64,000 nucleotides of DNA from Hemibagrus wyckioides (GCF_019097595.1 NC_080719.1:20066001-20130000); one strand, 5' to 3'. Positions 42,852 to 54,989 are shown, counted from the first letter of the stretch. Numbers and translations are program-made. Notes: generated from the letters alone by a model not told the origin.

Positions 42852-45353
42852 ATGGCGCTCGTGTCGAGAGGAATGTGCCTCTCTGTTTTGTCTTTTTTAC
42901 TCTTGTGGGCGCAAGCCCTGGCGCTGAAAAACTTGAACTTTACGATCTCCGAGGAAAGGAACCAGGGTGTGATTGGAAACATTGCCAAAGACGCTGGGCT
43001 GGAGCTAAGAGAGCAGGGCAAAAAATCCAACTTCAGGGTGCTGGAAAATTCAGCTCCACACCTCATAGATGTGGACCCTGAAAGTGGGCTGCTCTTTATC
43101 AAGCAGAGGATTGATAGAGAAACACTGTGCAAAAGAAACCCTAAGTGCCAGCTCTCTATGGAAGTCTTTGCCAATGACAAAGAGATCTTCATGATTAAGG
43201 TAGACATACAGGACATAAATGACAATGCGCCCAGCTTTCCTTCTGATCAGATCGACATCGATATTTCAGAGAACGCCGCCCCTGGCACACGCTTTCCCCT
43301 AGCCGCTGCCTATGACCCCGACACCCGGGAAAACGGCCTTAAAACATATCAAATCACACGGGATGATTACAGCATATTTTCTCTGGATGTGAAGTCCAGA
43401 GGAGATGGAACGAAATTTCCTGAGCTGGTCGTCCAGAGGTCTTTAGATAGAGAGGAGCGCAGCCATCATACCCTCATTATAACTGCCACAGATGGAGGGG
43501 AGTATCCAAAGTCAGGTACAATGCAAATCAATGTGAAAGTAATTGATTCAAATGACAATAGCCCTGTTTTTGAGCAGTCCTCTTATGTTGTGGAAATTCC
43601 TGAGAATTCTCCACCTGGCACAGTACTGATAGATTTAAATGCTACTGACCCTGATGAAGGAAGTAACGGGCAGGTAACCTATTCATTGAGTTTTTATGGC
43701 TCAGATAGAATCAAAGAACTGTTCTCGATAGACCCCAAAACGGGCGTCATAAAGATTCAGGGGAAAATCGACTACGAGGAAAACCCAATTATAGAAATTG
43801 ATGTGCAGGCGAAGGATCAAGGTCCGAATCCTGTTCCTGGCCATTGCAAAGTCACTGTTAAAGTGCTTGACAAGAATGACAATTGGCCATCAATAGGCTT
43901 TGTGGCGGTTCGGCAGGGGGCAGTTAGTGAAGCAGCGCCCCCAGGGACTGTCATTGCTCTGGTGAGAGTGACAGACAAGGACTCTGGCCGCAATGGGCAG
44001 CTCCAGTGTAGGATTTTAGGCAATGTTCCCTTTAGACTTGAGGAGAACTCTGATAATTTCTACACAGTGGTGACAGATAGACCGTTGGATCGAGAAGTGA
44101 AGGACGAATACAACATTACAATCATGGCCAAAGACAGTGGCAACCCTCCACTGAACGCCACAAAGTCTTTTACAGTCAAAATTCTGGACGAGAATGATAA
44201 CGCGCCAAGGTTCACAAAGATGGTTTACCTCCTTCAGGTGCCTGAAAACAACATCCCAGGAGAATATCTTGGTTCAGTTCTGGCTCATGACCCAGACTTG
44301 GGCCAAAACGGAACAGTTTCCTATTCCCTTCTTCCATCTAACGTGAGTGAGGAATCCATTACCACGTATGTGAACATCAAACCGACCGATGGAGCCATTT
44401 ATGCCCTAAGGAGTTTTAATTATGAGCAGACCAAGTATTTTGATTTCAAGGTCCAGGCAAAGGACTCAGGTAATCCCCATCTGGAGAGTAACACTACGGT
44501 GCGTGTGAGTGTGCTTGATGTCAATGACAACATCCCAGTCATTGTACTGCCACTGTTGCAAAATGATACGGCGGAGATCCATGTCCCACGCAACGTTGGC
44601 GTAGGCCATGTCATTACGACGGTGAGAGCCGTGGACAATGACTTCGGTGAGAGCGGCCGCCTCACCTATGAGATCTCGGACGGCAACGAGGAACACCTGT
44701 TTGAGATTGATTCGGTGACGGGAGAGGTGCGGACAGCTCAGCCGCTGTGGGAGGAGGTGTCTTCTGTGGTGGAGCTCATCATCAAAGTGACAGACCATGG
44801 AAAGCCCACGCTGTCCGCCATGGCCAAGCTCGTGGTGAAGGCTTATTCGGGACCACTGCCTGAGGGCGAACCGCGGATCAACGCCGAGCAGCATGGCTGG
44901 GATGTGTCGCTCCCTTTGATTGTCACGCTAAGCGTCATTTCCGTCATGCTGCTGGCAGCCATGATCGCAGTCGCTGTCAAGTGCAAGCGGGAAAACAAGG
45001 AGATCCGCACCTACAACTGCCGCATCGCCGAGTACTCACACCCGCAGCTGGGCAAGGGCAAAAAGAAGAAGATCAACAAGAATGACATCATGCTGGTGCA
45101 GAGTGAAGTGGAGGAACGTGACACCATGAACGTGATGAATGTAGTGAGCAGCCCCTCACTGGCCACCTCGCCGATGTACTTTGATTACCAGACACGCCTT
45201 CCCCTCAGCTCGCCCAGGTCCGAGGTCATGTACCTGAAACCCACAGCCAACAACCTCAGCGTTCCCCAAGGACACGTGGGTTGCCATACGAGTTTCACGG
45301 GGCCTGTGACTAGCACCACTGAGACTCCGGTTAACAGAATGTCGATAATTCAG
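42852..45353 (+). CDS. pcdh17: Protocadherin-17, first coding exon (834 codons, partial)
   Basis: A homophilic, calcium-dependent adhesion protein of neurons, of the delta-2 non-clustered group, acting at the cell surface and synapse. Seen: a signal peptide (about 1-24), then six cadherin repeats with calcium-binding linkers DINDNAP (121), DSNDNSP (232), DKNDNWP (340), DENDNAP (446) and DVNDNIP (556), several N-glycosylation sequons, a membrane helix (about 687-709), and KCKRENKEIRTYNCR just inside. Conserved motif CM1 starts near YNCRIAEYSHPQL (721) and runs through NDIMLVQSEVEERD (744); CM2 spans about 766-797 and includes SPMYFDYQTRLPLSSP. The exon ends MSIIQ in phase 0 at CAG/GTAAGC. Vertebrate PCDH17 has about 1,160 residues, so roughly 300 cytoplasmic residues lie in later exons beyond this window. 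PCDH10 and PCDH19 are the nearest alternatives; the cytoplasmic motifs and N-terminus fit PCDH17 best. Confidence 0.95.
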
Positions 45354-45449
45354 GTAAGCAAGGCTGTTTATGTTCTTTTTTCATTTCTGACCCTGTTTGT
45401 CCTTCCTGCTTTTGCTATCTCTTCCTCTGTCATCTGTTTAGGTGAATAA
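45354..45449 (+). other. pcdh17: Intron 1 donor and read-through tail
   Basis: The donor GTAAGC begins at 45354. If the intron is retained the frame stays open for 31 further codons, adding a strongly hydrophobic stretch (YVLFSFLTLFVLPAFA) before TAA at 45447-45449. It would make a short protocadherin of 865 residues lacking the later cytoplasmic exons. Confidence 0.5.
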
Positions 45450-47439
45450 GTGTGTGTTTGTATGCTGAGCAGCTGGCATGGGGAAGGGTGGGGAAGAAGG
45501 GAAAATGGGAAGGCGAGGTGGGAAGGGGGAGACGCTTGTGATATGTAACATTACTCACTCCCGTGCTTTATGTACTGCAAAGCCTACCTCTCTATCTGTC
45601 TTTGACATCCAGCTTTGCTCATACAGTTTCGGGGTAATGCATTTGCGTGAGTCGAACAGATAGCATAAATCTATTACGGCGGTATTGTTTAGACGCACTT
45701 GTAGGTAAGTGAGACACTGATAAATAGACAGGCTCGGTGTCTTGCATTCATTATATGATTACTGCTTTACTGCTTTTGTTCATGGAGGGTACTCCACCAG
45801 TCTTGGTTAAGGGATAGAACTGTCATCAATCTCTGGCTTTTTGTCCTTATTTACCTGGGTGTCTAATTTGAATTTGAACACACAGAATTCTATATATTTT
45901 TAATCACAGTTCCCGACTGATTTCTCAAATACCCATAGGTTAAACCTCATGCACCTTCACTGTAGTCATCATTGGCTCGACTCTAGACCTGTGCTTTTTG
46001 TCGAGGGAAATAAAGAGCTTTGGTGGATTCCTTCTTTTCTTACTAATGCGTCTTTGTGCGGCACACTTTGACTAAGCCACCGACAACTCCTGTGTCTCTG
46101 TTAATGCTAAGCCAGTTTAAAGGCATTTGAAATCTGTCATGTCAAACAAGGCTAAAGTCTCTATTTTAGACACCAGGTGCAGGCACGCAGCCTTGTGAGA
46201 TTACAGCTAGCTACAAGTCATTTACCTGTCGCTCTGTCCTTTTCTCCTCCTCCTCCCTTTAACGTTCAGCAAGCAGTTTTTGCGCTCACACGGAGTTCTG
46301 TCTTCTTGTGTCAGGTGACAAGCGAGCCTATGTGTTTCAGCATATTCAGCATGGAACCTTGGGGAGGTTTGCTTTCACACACCTCGTACATAGAAGTGTG
46401 TCTGAAGCTGGTTGCATTAATCTCTTAATGTAAGAGAAACGAGTAGGTACGTGAACGGGTTTCCATGTTGGGGCTGTTTCAGCAGCTGCTAATTTGTGCA
46501 TTTATGCATTTTACAATGTCGCTGTTAGGAAAGTGTCATGTTGTGAAAGAGGTGTCGGTTTTGTGTGCAAGCTGGATGTGGGCGTTCCAGCCCTGTCGCT
46601 GTGTATAAGCAGGTCAGTGTGCGTGCGCCCGTTTATGATGGGACTAATAATAAGCAGAATAATTGTCAATGCCTGAGCGAGCTGCAATTCATCATCAACA
46701 ACCCGTGCATAGTACCACTCTTACCACCTCTTCACTCTGCAAAATAAAACAAACAAGCTTCTTCATTTCTACATCTCTCTGTCTCACACACACATACACT
46801 CACACTCTCACACACACACTTTTTTGGATTCTGGCTGCTGGAGGTGCATAGTTGTAGAGCTTCCTTTCTACATCAAACTGTGCTTTTTTAAATGTATTTA
46901 TTTATTTATTTATTTTATACACCGCAATGATGGACAGAGGCAGAGCACGGATCCTGTTACCGAAACCATAAAACAATCTGAGCCTGGCAAAGGCAGGAGC
47001 TGGAGGGCGTCATAGATCTGAGATGTGTTGTTATAGGAAACATGTCAGAAAGGAAAAAAAAACTTTAAACTTCCCCCAAATCGATCGAAGTTCTCCCCAC
47101 GCGTCCGTCATTAGCGCCAGGAAGCCGACAGACTGACCAGCAGAGAACGCACAGCTCCGAAAAGCTGCACAAGGGCACCTTAAGCAGCTCCCATCAGGCC
47201 TGGAGGCTTTTTAATGATGTTTTATAGCAGGAGGTCCAGGGGTTGGTAACAGCTGGCCACACCATGAGTGGAGCACGCTTGGAATAAGCAAACGAACGTG
47301 CGCATGTCTGTACGTGTGTGTGTGTATGTGTGTATGTGTGTGTGTTAAGGGGGTGCCACTGGCTGAAGCACTTGGCGAGCTGAAACTTGGTGTAATTCGC
47401 CTGGCAGCACAGGAGCTCCATGATAACAGGATGGAGGAT
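45450..47439 (+). other. pcdh17 intron 1, no further exon seen
   Basis: Intronic DNA with few repeats: CA tract at about 46785-46820, TTTA tract at 46892-46916 and GT tract at 47316-47345. No exon with the expected acidic, DSD-rich PCDH17 exon-2 sequence is visible. Confidence 0.6.
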
Positions 47440-47760
47440 GAGTAATGGCACTTAATTGCACTGCAGGCACCCAGGCATATTACTTACTGACGAATCAAGG
47501 TTAAAGAGAATTATCCATGCAATCCCTCCAAGCCAAGAACAAGGGATTTCACTAATTTGTTTAAAAGTGGTCCACCTTTTTTTTCCTCCCTCCCTTTTTT
47601 TTATACCTTGAAAATGATCCTTTTCCACGTCCCATTCAGAGCTCGAATTAAAGCCGAGAGAGGATTATCTATTAGAAGGGTTCTCCTTGCGTGAGACTTA
47701 AACGCTCGGGTTATGGAAACGAATAATCTCACTCGGTCTTAATGGGTTTTTTTATGTATC
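47440..47760. promoter_or_regulatory. Candidate intronic conserved block
   Basis: Repeat-free apart from a T/C run, with 'cttaattgcactgcaggc', 'gagaattatccatgcaatcc' and 'gaggattatctattagaagg' (homeodomain and GATA-like words). Inference from texture. Confidence 0.35.
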
Positions 47761-48529
47761 GCACGGCAGATAAACGTGCTAAAAACGTAATAGATTGCGT
47801 TCACATTCCGGCGGATTGTGATCCAGAGCGCGGAAACACGTGTAAACCGAGCGTGGCATGTGTGTGCCTTGCACGAGGAAGCACGGCTATAAAAGTCTCC
47901 TCTAGGTGGCGACATTCTGCCTGGAAAGTCTTCCAGACAGCTGAAAGAGACGACTCGGTCTGATTTTAATCTGAATAGAATTTTCATCAACTTCTTGATG
48001 GCATGCAGATGGAGACGGAGCACCCGGCGGTCGGAATAGCAGCCCGAACCAATCCAATTTGTTTGTCTTCAAGTCCAGATCCTTGTGTTGAGATTGTAAG
48101 GCGATATGTTTACTCCTTCTCTTCCTGATAAAATCCACTTTTTTGCTCATACATTGATTAGAGGGTTTTTTTTTTGTAGAGGGGAAATATGAGGAAAGGG
48201 CTGGATTAAAGAAATGCCAACTTCTAGAAGTCATAACATGTAAAAGAATTCCCTAAGGATGCTCCGGATTTTGTCCACAGCCCCAGCCCTCCCCAATCTG
48301 TAAACATACCATGGGTAAATAATGACACAGGAGAAGCCTACAGCAGATTTCCTTTGTGAGCTGAATGTATTCAGGTTGTTGGGATTTTTGTTTTGTTTTG
48401 TCACACAGGGCAGTAAAATCTCCTGTCAGGTCCTGAGAGGCATGTGGGAGAAGCGGTGCACTGACAAACAGCTAGAACTTCAATGTGTCTACTAATACTA
48501 AGTGCCCCCAACAAAACCCCCCTCCTTCC
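47761..48529. other. Intron 1, no exon recognised
   Basis: Repeat-poor sequence with moderate CpG. Nothing supportable beyond intronic DNA. Confidence 0.5.
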
Positions 48530-48643
48530 TCCTTCTCCTCCTCCTCCTCCTGCCCCACACAGTTCCTCTGCTTCTCTCTCTCTCTCTGTTTGTTTGTGTG
48601 TGTGTCTCTCTCTCCCTGTCTGTGTCTTTTCTTGTTTGCCCTC

Positions 48644-48686
<43 letters not shown>

Positions 48687-48769
48687 GTTTGTGTGTGTCT
48701 CTCTCTCTTTCTGTTTCTCTCTCTTTCCCTGTCTGTTTCTTTCTCTTTCTCACTCTCTCTGTCTGTCTC

Positions 48770-48815
<46 letters not shown>
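48530..48815. repeat. Polypyrimidine domain, TC/TG-rich
   Basis: Nearly 290 bp of C and T with GT islands. A block 'tctgtttgtttgtgtgtg' then 'tctctctctc' occurs twice (about 48585 and 48680), so it grew partly by duplication. The long open frames across it on both strands are artefacts. Confidence 0.93.
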
Positions 48816-48818
<3 letters not shown>

Positions 48819-49405
48819 CGTCTGTTCGGGTGTTCTCTATATAATTCGGTGCGCAAGTGTGGGAGCGTGAGTGCAGTCATGCATGCTAATAGATATGTCC
48901 TTGCTCCTTGCATGGAGACTGGAGGCAGGGCAAAAGCTGCAGAAAGGCAATGCCTGAGGGGGGATTTTTCACTTTTATTTATTTATTTATATTTATTTAT
49001 ATATTTTTATTTGGGAGGAGGAAGAGGTGGGGGGTGTTCATCATGCATTCCAGGCATGATTTCGTCACAGCGCTTCCTTTATAAGTGTACGACAGCCAAC
49101 GGTTTGTCCTTACCGTTCTACCTCCCACCAACCCCCCACCCCCCTTCTCTCTTCACCTCTCCTCTCCTCTGTTCTCCTCTCCTTCTTTCCTTTCCTGTGT
49201 GCCCCTCATTTTTCAGAATGCACTTTCCGCACTCAGGGCTTGGAGATTTATCAGCAACTCGATCTAGTATAGAAATTGTAGCTGCACTCCAGCGAGCAGC
49301 TGAAGCAAAATGTGTGTCTTGTTTTGTTTGTTTCTTTTCTTTCTTGCACTGGATTTTTTTTTTTTTGTGTGTGTGCAAAGTCTATCATTGGAGGACAGGG
49401 CCTTG
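48816..49405. other. Intron 1 between pyrimidine and purine domains
   Basis: Mixed sequence with TTTA tract (about 48976-49008) and C/T-rich DNA at 49120-49200. No exon recognised. Confidence 0.5.
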
Positions 49406-49742
49406 AGTGTGTGTGTGGGGGGGTGAGAGAGAAGGAGAGAGAGAGAGGGAGAAAGATGGAGAGAGAGAAAAAGAAAAAAGGAGAGGGAGAGAGAATGGAG
49501 AAAGAGGGAGAGGGAAAAAGGGAGCGAGAATGATGTAGAAAGAGTAAAGGTAGAGAGGGAATCAGAGAGAGGGAGGAAGAGGGAAATCTACAGAGAGAGA
49601 GTGAGAGAAAGATGGAGAGAGAGAGAGAGAGAGAGAGACAGGAAGTGTACAGAGAGAATGGAGAAAGAGGGAGAGTGAGAGGGAAAAAGGGAGCAAGAAT
49701 GATGGAGAATGAGTAAAGGTATACAGGGAAAGAGAGAGGAAA

Positions 49743-49779
<37 letters not shown>

Positions 49780-49800
49780 TCAGCAAAAGAGAGAAATGGA
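49406..49800. repeat. Polypurine domain with a 163-bp tandem duplication
   Basis: Almost pure G and A on the + strand. The segment starting 'gagaatggagaaagaggg' at 49491 recurs at 49654, with 'ggagcgagaatgatg' against 'ggagcaagaatgatg', giving a period of 163 bp. Confidence 0.9.
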
Positions 49801-49875
49801 ATTGGAATTAGAAGTTAGAAAAATGAAGGCAATGTATGACAACTCTTTTTTCTGGTCCTTATTAACAGTGCTCAT

Positions 49876-49919
<44 letters not shown>

Positions 49920-49953
49920 TTCTCTCTTTTTGTGTGTGTGTGTGTTTGTGTGT
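49876..49953. repeat. (TC)n then (GT)n microsatellite
   Basis: Dinucleotide tracts in series, again pyrimidine-rich and opposite in sense to the preceding purine domain. Confidence 0.93.
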
Positions 49954-50503
49954 GTCTCCCTGCTTTCCATCTCCTCCATTTGTCTGCGCATTAAACAGCC
50001 TCATTGTTCTGCCCTTAGTGTATTGTTCTTATTTCCAGCTGCTGTGCTACAGTGAATTATTGATGTCAGGATTTTGTGATACGCACACGCCGAGATCAAT
50101 GCGTTTCACAGGCTACAGGGCATCGACGCATCTGAGTCCGACTCCAAGTCCGAGTCGGAGTCTGACTCTGAGCCACACGAGTCCCACAGCAGGTGTTTTA
50201 AACACACACACCCTGCTTCTTTCTTTTTCATTTGTTTGGAATTTGTGTTCTTGTGATCCGTACGTTTGATTCTGTCACCTTGTTAACACTGTATATATTT
50301 GTGTGACAGTGTTTGTGTGTGTGAGAGAGAGACTACAGCATCCACTTATTAAAAAAAAAACGACACACACTGATCCTTGGCTATATTTACTCCCTCATTA
50401 ATAAATCAGCAGGTTTAGCCAATCAGACACGAGTGCTGGGTGTCAAGATCCTCCGAAATCCTTCATTACATGCTCTCTGAGCACAAGAGGAAAAGGTGTG
50501 TGT
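49954..50503. other. Intron 1 with a degenerate 6-bp repeat
   Basis: At 50133-50171 the sequence runs in steps of six: gagtcc, gactcc, aagtcc, gagtcg, gagtct, gactct, gag. One frame reads as alternating Ser with Glu or Asp. A donor-like AG/GTGTTT lies downstream, but the acceptor upstream is weak, so I do not call an exon. Confidence 0.4.
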
Positions 50504-50504
50504 G

Positions 50505-50535
<31 letters not shown>

Positions 50536-50741
50536 AGCTTTCATACCCTATTTATTTATGTCGCATCCTGAAACTGTGACTCAAGCAATGATTTAGATAC
50601 AAATTAGAGATGGTTTGAGATTAGCCTCATTTTTTTTTTATTCAAATCCATCTTTGTTTTATTCCTCTTCTCTATTTTTCTTCCCTTCCTTTCTTCGCAG
50701 CCTCCTCTTTTTCTCTGTGTGTGGAGAAAAATAGAGAGAGA

Positions 50742-50777
<36 letters not shown>
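50504..50777. repeat. CA, GT and GA microsatellites
   Basis: CA tract about 50507-50531, GT tract about 50742-50761, GA tract 50762-50776. Confidence 0.9.
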
Positions 50778-50859
50778 ATCGGGCCACTTTTTCACCACCC
50801 ATTCACACGATTAATTAGCACGCTACAACAAAGCGCATGTCCGTGCGCTTAACACACAG

Positions 50860-51190
50860 GACATTTGTCGAGCCACATGTATTATGTATGACAATTCTGG
50901 AAATCGAAGCCACGCCGTTTGAATTATTTAGCGAGTTGCATAGCGCCATAATCCGCCTCTTGCCAGGCCGCGCTGCAAATCGGCAGGTTATTATTAACTC
51001 CTAACATGATATACCATTCTTTACCCATCTCTGCATCTCTGTCTCAAATCAGTCGGAAGCCGGCCGACGTGCCTGAGCTTCTGCGGTGGGTGGAAGGACA
51101 GCAATCGTGAAATGGACAAGTGGAAGAATGAATGATTTATCAAGCTTAAGCTGCATTAAGTGATTCATCATTGGGAAGCTGTTTCATTAG
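50860..51190. promoter_or_regulatory. Candidate intronic conserved block
   Basis: Repeat-free, with 'cgtttgaattatttagcgag', 'catagcgccataatccgcct' and 'gcttaagctgcattaagtga'. More CpG than the intron average. Inference from texture. Confidence 0.38.
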
Positions 51191-51194
51191 AGGC

Positions 51195-51532
51195 GCGTCT
51201 CAAATCACATACTGGTGCACTACATGCCGTTTTGTAGAATGAACAGTGTGTAGTGTGTGTTCCAAAAAAGAGAAGTGCACTCGGTGATGCACTTGTTAGC
51301 GAGCGAGACACTTTGCTTATTTAAAGGAAGAAGGGCGGGGCTACCTGGCGCTGGACGAGAGAAAAAAAAAATCAAGATGGCAGACGACACTGTCTTTCAA
51401 TTTGTGATTAATTTTTTCAAAACTTCAAAAACCCATAACTAACCTTTTAAAAAAAAAACGATGATACCACCCTTCTAAAATTTATCCACTTGACAATAGA
51501 GTGCGCAGGGTGTAGTACATCGTTCGGGACGC
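51195..51532. mobile_element. Non-autonomous DNA transposon, hAT-like
   Basis: Left end 'gcgtctcaaatcacatactg' and right end (reverse complement) 'gcgtcccgaacgatgtacta' form imperfect inverted repeats. Inside there is 'gtgcactacatgccgttttg' and a matching 'gggtgtagtacatcg' on the other side. Ends of the GCGTCYCRAA type with this internal symmetry are frequent on fish hAT-like elements. Target duplications are not clear. Confidence 0.55.
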
Positions 51533-52342
51533 AGCTCACGAGCTTCATCTCTACGACTTGCTACAGAAAGGCCATATATCGTAACTACACTGTAGAACGC
51601 ATGGATAATGGTGTCTAATGCACGTTGTGTATGCATGTGCGCATCTCAAGGACTTAGAAGACATCCCTCTTGAAGGATAAAGAAATATTGCTTACTCAGT
51701 GTTGCGTGGTTAGGTTATTTAATTACTTAAACAGGCAACAGAAGCCATTAATGTGGACCGTAAACTGGAGAGAGAGAGAGATGAAAGACCACAAAGACTG
51801 ACCCTTAAAGCGGGAAATACAAAAGTACTTCATTTGCTTGCTTATGACATCACAACCTCTTGCGGTTCGGGTCTGCATTGTTTCGCACGTGACTCTCTCA
51901 GACGCATCTGTCACACCAGATCCAGGATTTACGACACGCCTCTCGTCATTCCGCTTTTCATCTAGAGGCTTAAAATTGCTTTTTTTTCACAGGGTTTTGA
52001 GGTTTTGTGTTCGTCCTTCGAATCGATCTTACTGTAAACAGCGGTTTTCTTCTCTCCTCGTACGACGCAGGTGTTTGGAGAAGCAAGGCGCTGTTAGGCG
52101 CCGTCAATATTTGCTCAGGCTCCTCCGCTCCGCGCACTATAACCTCAACCACTAATGGTAGCCATGCCTGAGGCTGAAAGGCATCATCATTAGACTTGCA
52201 GTAGATCAGACTCTGGTGCGAGCTGAGATTTGTTTAACAGAGAGAAAAAAAATGGAGGGAAGGAAGAAAAAAAAAGCAGCAGTTTAGTTGCTTGTCCAGT
52301 ACTGAATGTCGATCAGGAGGAAAAGTTTTCTCTTCTGCACTA
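51533..52342. other. Intron 1, no exon recognised
   Basis: Unique-looking sequence. A 105-codon + strand frame (51838-52155) shows no domain. Confidence 0.5.
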
Positions 52343-52602
52343 TGAAGGAAGGATACTCCTGTTAGAAGATTCAAATCAAACCAAATATAAGTTTGATATC
52401 AAGCTTTACGTTTTTTTATTCTTTTACGAAGATCATATTGCTAATTTGTAGATTTAAATGACTATCTGCAAATCAAACAAAACTATTTGAGGTGAAAAAG
52501 AAAAAAGTCTACTACACTATCCTCTACTTAATTCACTAGTCAAAGCACTGATCAAGGAATGGGCCAATTTAATGGTCTCTCTCTCTCTCTCTCTCTCTTA
52601 AC
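52343..52602 (+). repeat. Repeat Y, copy 1
   Basis: Ordered phrases 'gtttgatatcaagctttacg', 'gcaaatcaaacaaaactatt', 'ttcactagtcaaagcactga' and 'tcaaggaatgggccaattta', ending in a TC tract. All recur in order at 53545-53809. Confidence 0.8.
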
Positions 52603-53544
52603 TTTATTGGACGTTCTCTATACGGTTTGTTTGAGTCTAACAGCTTTTAAGTGTTTACCTATTTGAAATAATCCACTAGCAAGTGTCGCCTAAGTGTCGC
52701 ATGACAGAAACTTGATTGTGATTAAGCTAACATGTTTATCAGACGGATAAAAGTTACAGATATATTGAATCATCCGTGTCTCATTACATAGTGAGTCAGT
52801 GCCCTTACTAGTGGCCAAACCCGTGTACATGATATACCGATTCATGATCTAGGGAGCTAGCGAGCTGATTGAGACACCGCCAAAATGCGAAGTAGGTTTA
52901 CTAATCGTATAATTTGTATTATAATATTTGGGCCGTAACTATATTCAAGATATCTTTGCTGTGTTGTAGCTCTAGTTCCTGATCCCAATTATTGACCCTC
53001 TGGTGTAAGTACAAGTGTTCATGCTACAGGAAATAGAAGGAATTTAAAGTGAGGATGGAGAATGAAACGCAACCGAACCCTCACATTCTACACTTTCCTG
53101 CTTTTCACACCAGTAAATAAATAATGATTTGACCCAGAATGAATTAATAGAAGGAAACCACCACCCTGAAACAGGAAATCTATCTTTTGGTGTTTTTGGA
53201 GAATGTGTTATGACTTGTGTGGTGGTTGTGGACATTTGTCTCTCACTGGTTAATCACTTATTTGCTAAAAGATCATTTAAAAACAGAACTGAACATCAAC
53301 TGTGTATGATCTATAAATTGATCAGGTTAAAAGAAGAAGAAGAAACCCAAGTGCTTCTTTATCCTCACTTACTGTCATGTAAATGAGGAAATCTTATCGG
53401 TCGTTCCACCACAAGAAGCATTGTGGGTAATATGGAAAAGCATCAGCCAATCTGGAAAAAAAGAGCATGAAAAGAAGATGAAGATGAAAGAAGGACACTC
53501 GAAGCAGCGAAAATATCTTGAATCCAGTCCAATGTACATAACAT
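52603..53544. other. Intron 1, no exon recognised
   Basis: AT-rich unique-looking DNA between the two repeat Y copies. No supportable coding content. Confidence 0.5.
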
Positions 53545-53763
53545 TTCCTGTAAGAAGCAGAAACAAAATATAAGACTGATATCAAGCTTTACACTTTCTT
53601 ATTAATTATAAAGATCATTCCTAGATCATTTAAATGCATATCTGCCAATCAAACAAAAACTATTTGAAGCGCAAAATGAGAAGAAAAAGCTCTAAAGGCT
53701 GCGTCTCAATCCTCTCTTTAGTTCACTAGTCAGGGCACTGATCAAGGAGTCTGCCATTTTAAG

Positions 53764-53809
<46 letters not shown>
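53545..53809 (+). repeat. Repeat Y, copy 2
   Basis: 'gactgatatcaagctttaca', 'gccaatcaaacaaaaactat', 'ttcactagtcagggcactga' and 'tcaaggagtctgccatttta', then a TC tract (53767-53808). Unlike copy 1 it carries 'ggctgcgtctcaatcctctc', which looks like a transposon terminus. Confidence 0.8.
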
Positions 53810-53810
<1 letters not shown>

Positions 53811-54700
53811 GGTGGCGGGCAGTGCATTTCACACCTAGGCCTTCACTGGTGTCCTTCCTGAATTAATCCACCTCTATACCATCATTATGATGCCACGGCA
53901 ATAGATACTAATCAACCATTAAATAGCAAAGTAAAAAAGAAATAAGTCTACAGTATTTCACACCTCACAAGGAATAGTCCATTTTATTACGGTTACTTTT
54001 CTCGAAAAAGACATTCTTGATGACGTATTCAGCAAACTGCAATCTCCAGAGGACGCAGCATCCGAAATGAGACACAGTGAATATAGAAACACTGTATAAC
54101 AGTGCATTGTGTCACAGGCTCTTGTAGCGAACATGAATAAAATTGCATTACATATAGCAAAAAAAACAAATTAACACAATTCAGTTTCACAAGTTTCCTT
54201 TCACTGCAGCAAAAAAAAAAAACAACCACAGCCCACCCCGGGGATCTGGAATGAAGGCAAACTGAAAACCCAGAAAAAAAGAAAACCCAAAAGCATAAAT
54301 GGTTCTTGAAGCTTACCAACTATTTTAAAGAATCAAAAGGATTTTCTTGAAAAGTCCGCCGTGAAAATGCATTTGTAAGGACGTCCGCGACCAAATCGAT
54401 TTCTTCTCCTCTGTCAGCCATTGTGAGTTAAAATATATTTTATTTAGTTTGTGCGGTTCCTTGCCTCTGACTACTCCAATTATCCAATCAAAAGAGAAAT
54501 TACGTGAAATTACTGACGTAATCATATGCCTGCTAGATGGCCCCAGTGACGCCAATTCGAAATCTGATTGGTTAATGGAACAGTTTCATTGCCACTTATT
54601 TTAAGCTCCGGGCGCCTGCACTATTAATTCTGAAGGCTTTAAAGCCAGGCAACACATGATGTCAGCCACTGACTGAAATATGATTGGATAAATACTGTTA
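53810..54700. repeat. Possible large non-autonomous element
   Basis: Starts 'acggtggcgggcagtgcatt' and has a texture unlike the flanking intron ('taatccacctctataccatc', 'gatgccacggcaatagatac', 'caggcaacacatgatgtcag'). I suspect an old DNA transposon but could not define terminal repeats. Confidence 0.3.
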
Positions 54701-54989
54701 TCATAAATATACACTACTGAAAGCAGCGCAACCGAGAGAAAAGCTATGGAATGTAGCTATGAAAAGCTATGAAAATAATTTAATACACATTCATGGAAAA
54801 ATATATTAAATATATTAAAATGCAAGTCAGTGATTCAGATCACTGCTGTTTAGGCCAGGAGAGAAGGCCTTGCTGGCCCTGACAGCCCACCACTGCTCTC
54901 TCAGTTCCTCTTCCTCTCTCTCTTAAATGTAAACAAACAGATTATTTTATGGTTACAAGTCGAATTTTAGTCGAAGTTTAGTAGATAGA

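Noticed and set aside
42674..43225. 183-codon minus-strand frame
   Set aside because: Antisense shadow of the first pcdh17 cadherin repeat.
44420..44894. Minus-strand frames in pcdh17
   Set aside because: Antisense shadows of cadherin repeats 5 and 6.
48483..49406. 307-codon frame and overlapping frames on both strands
   Set aside because: Low-complexity Ser/Leu/Cys or Arg/Glu translations of TC/TG tracts.
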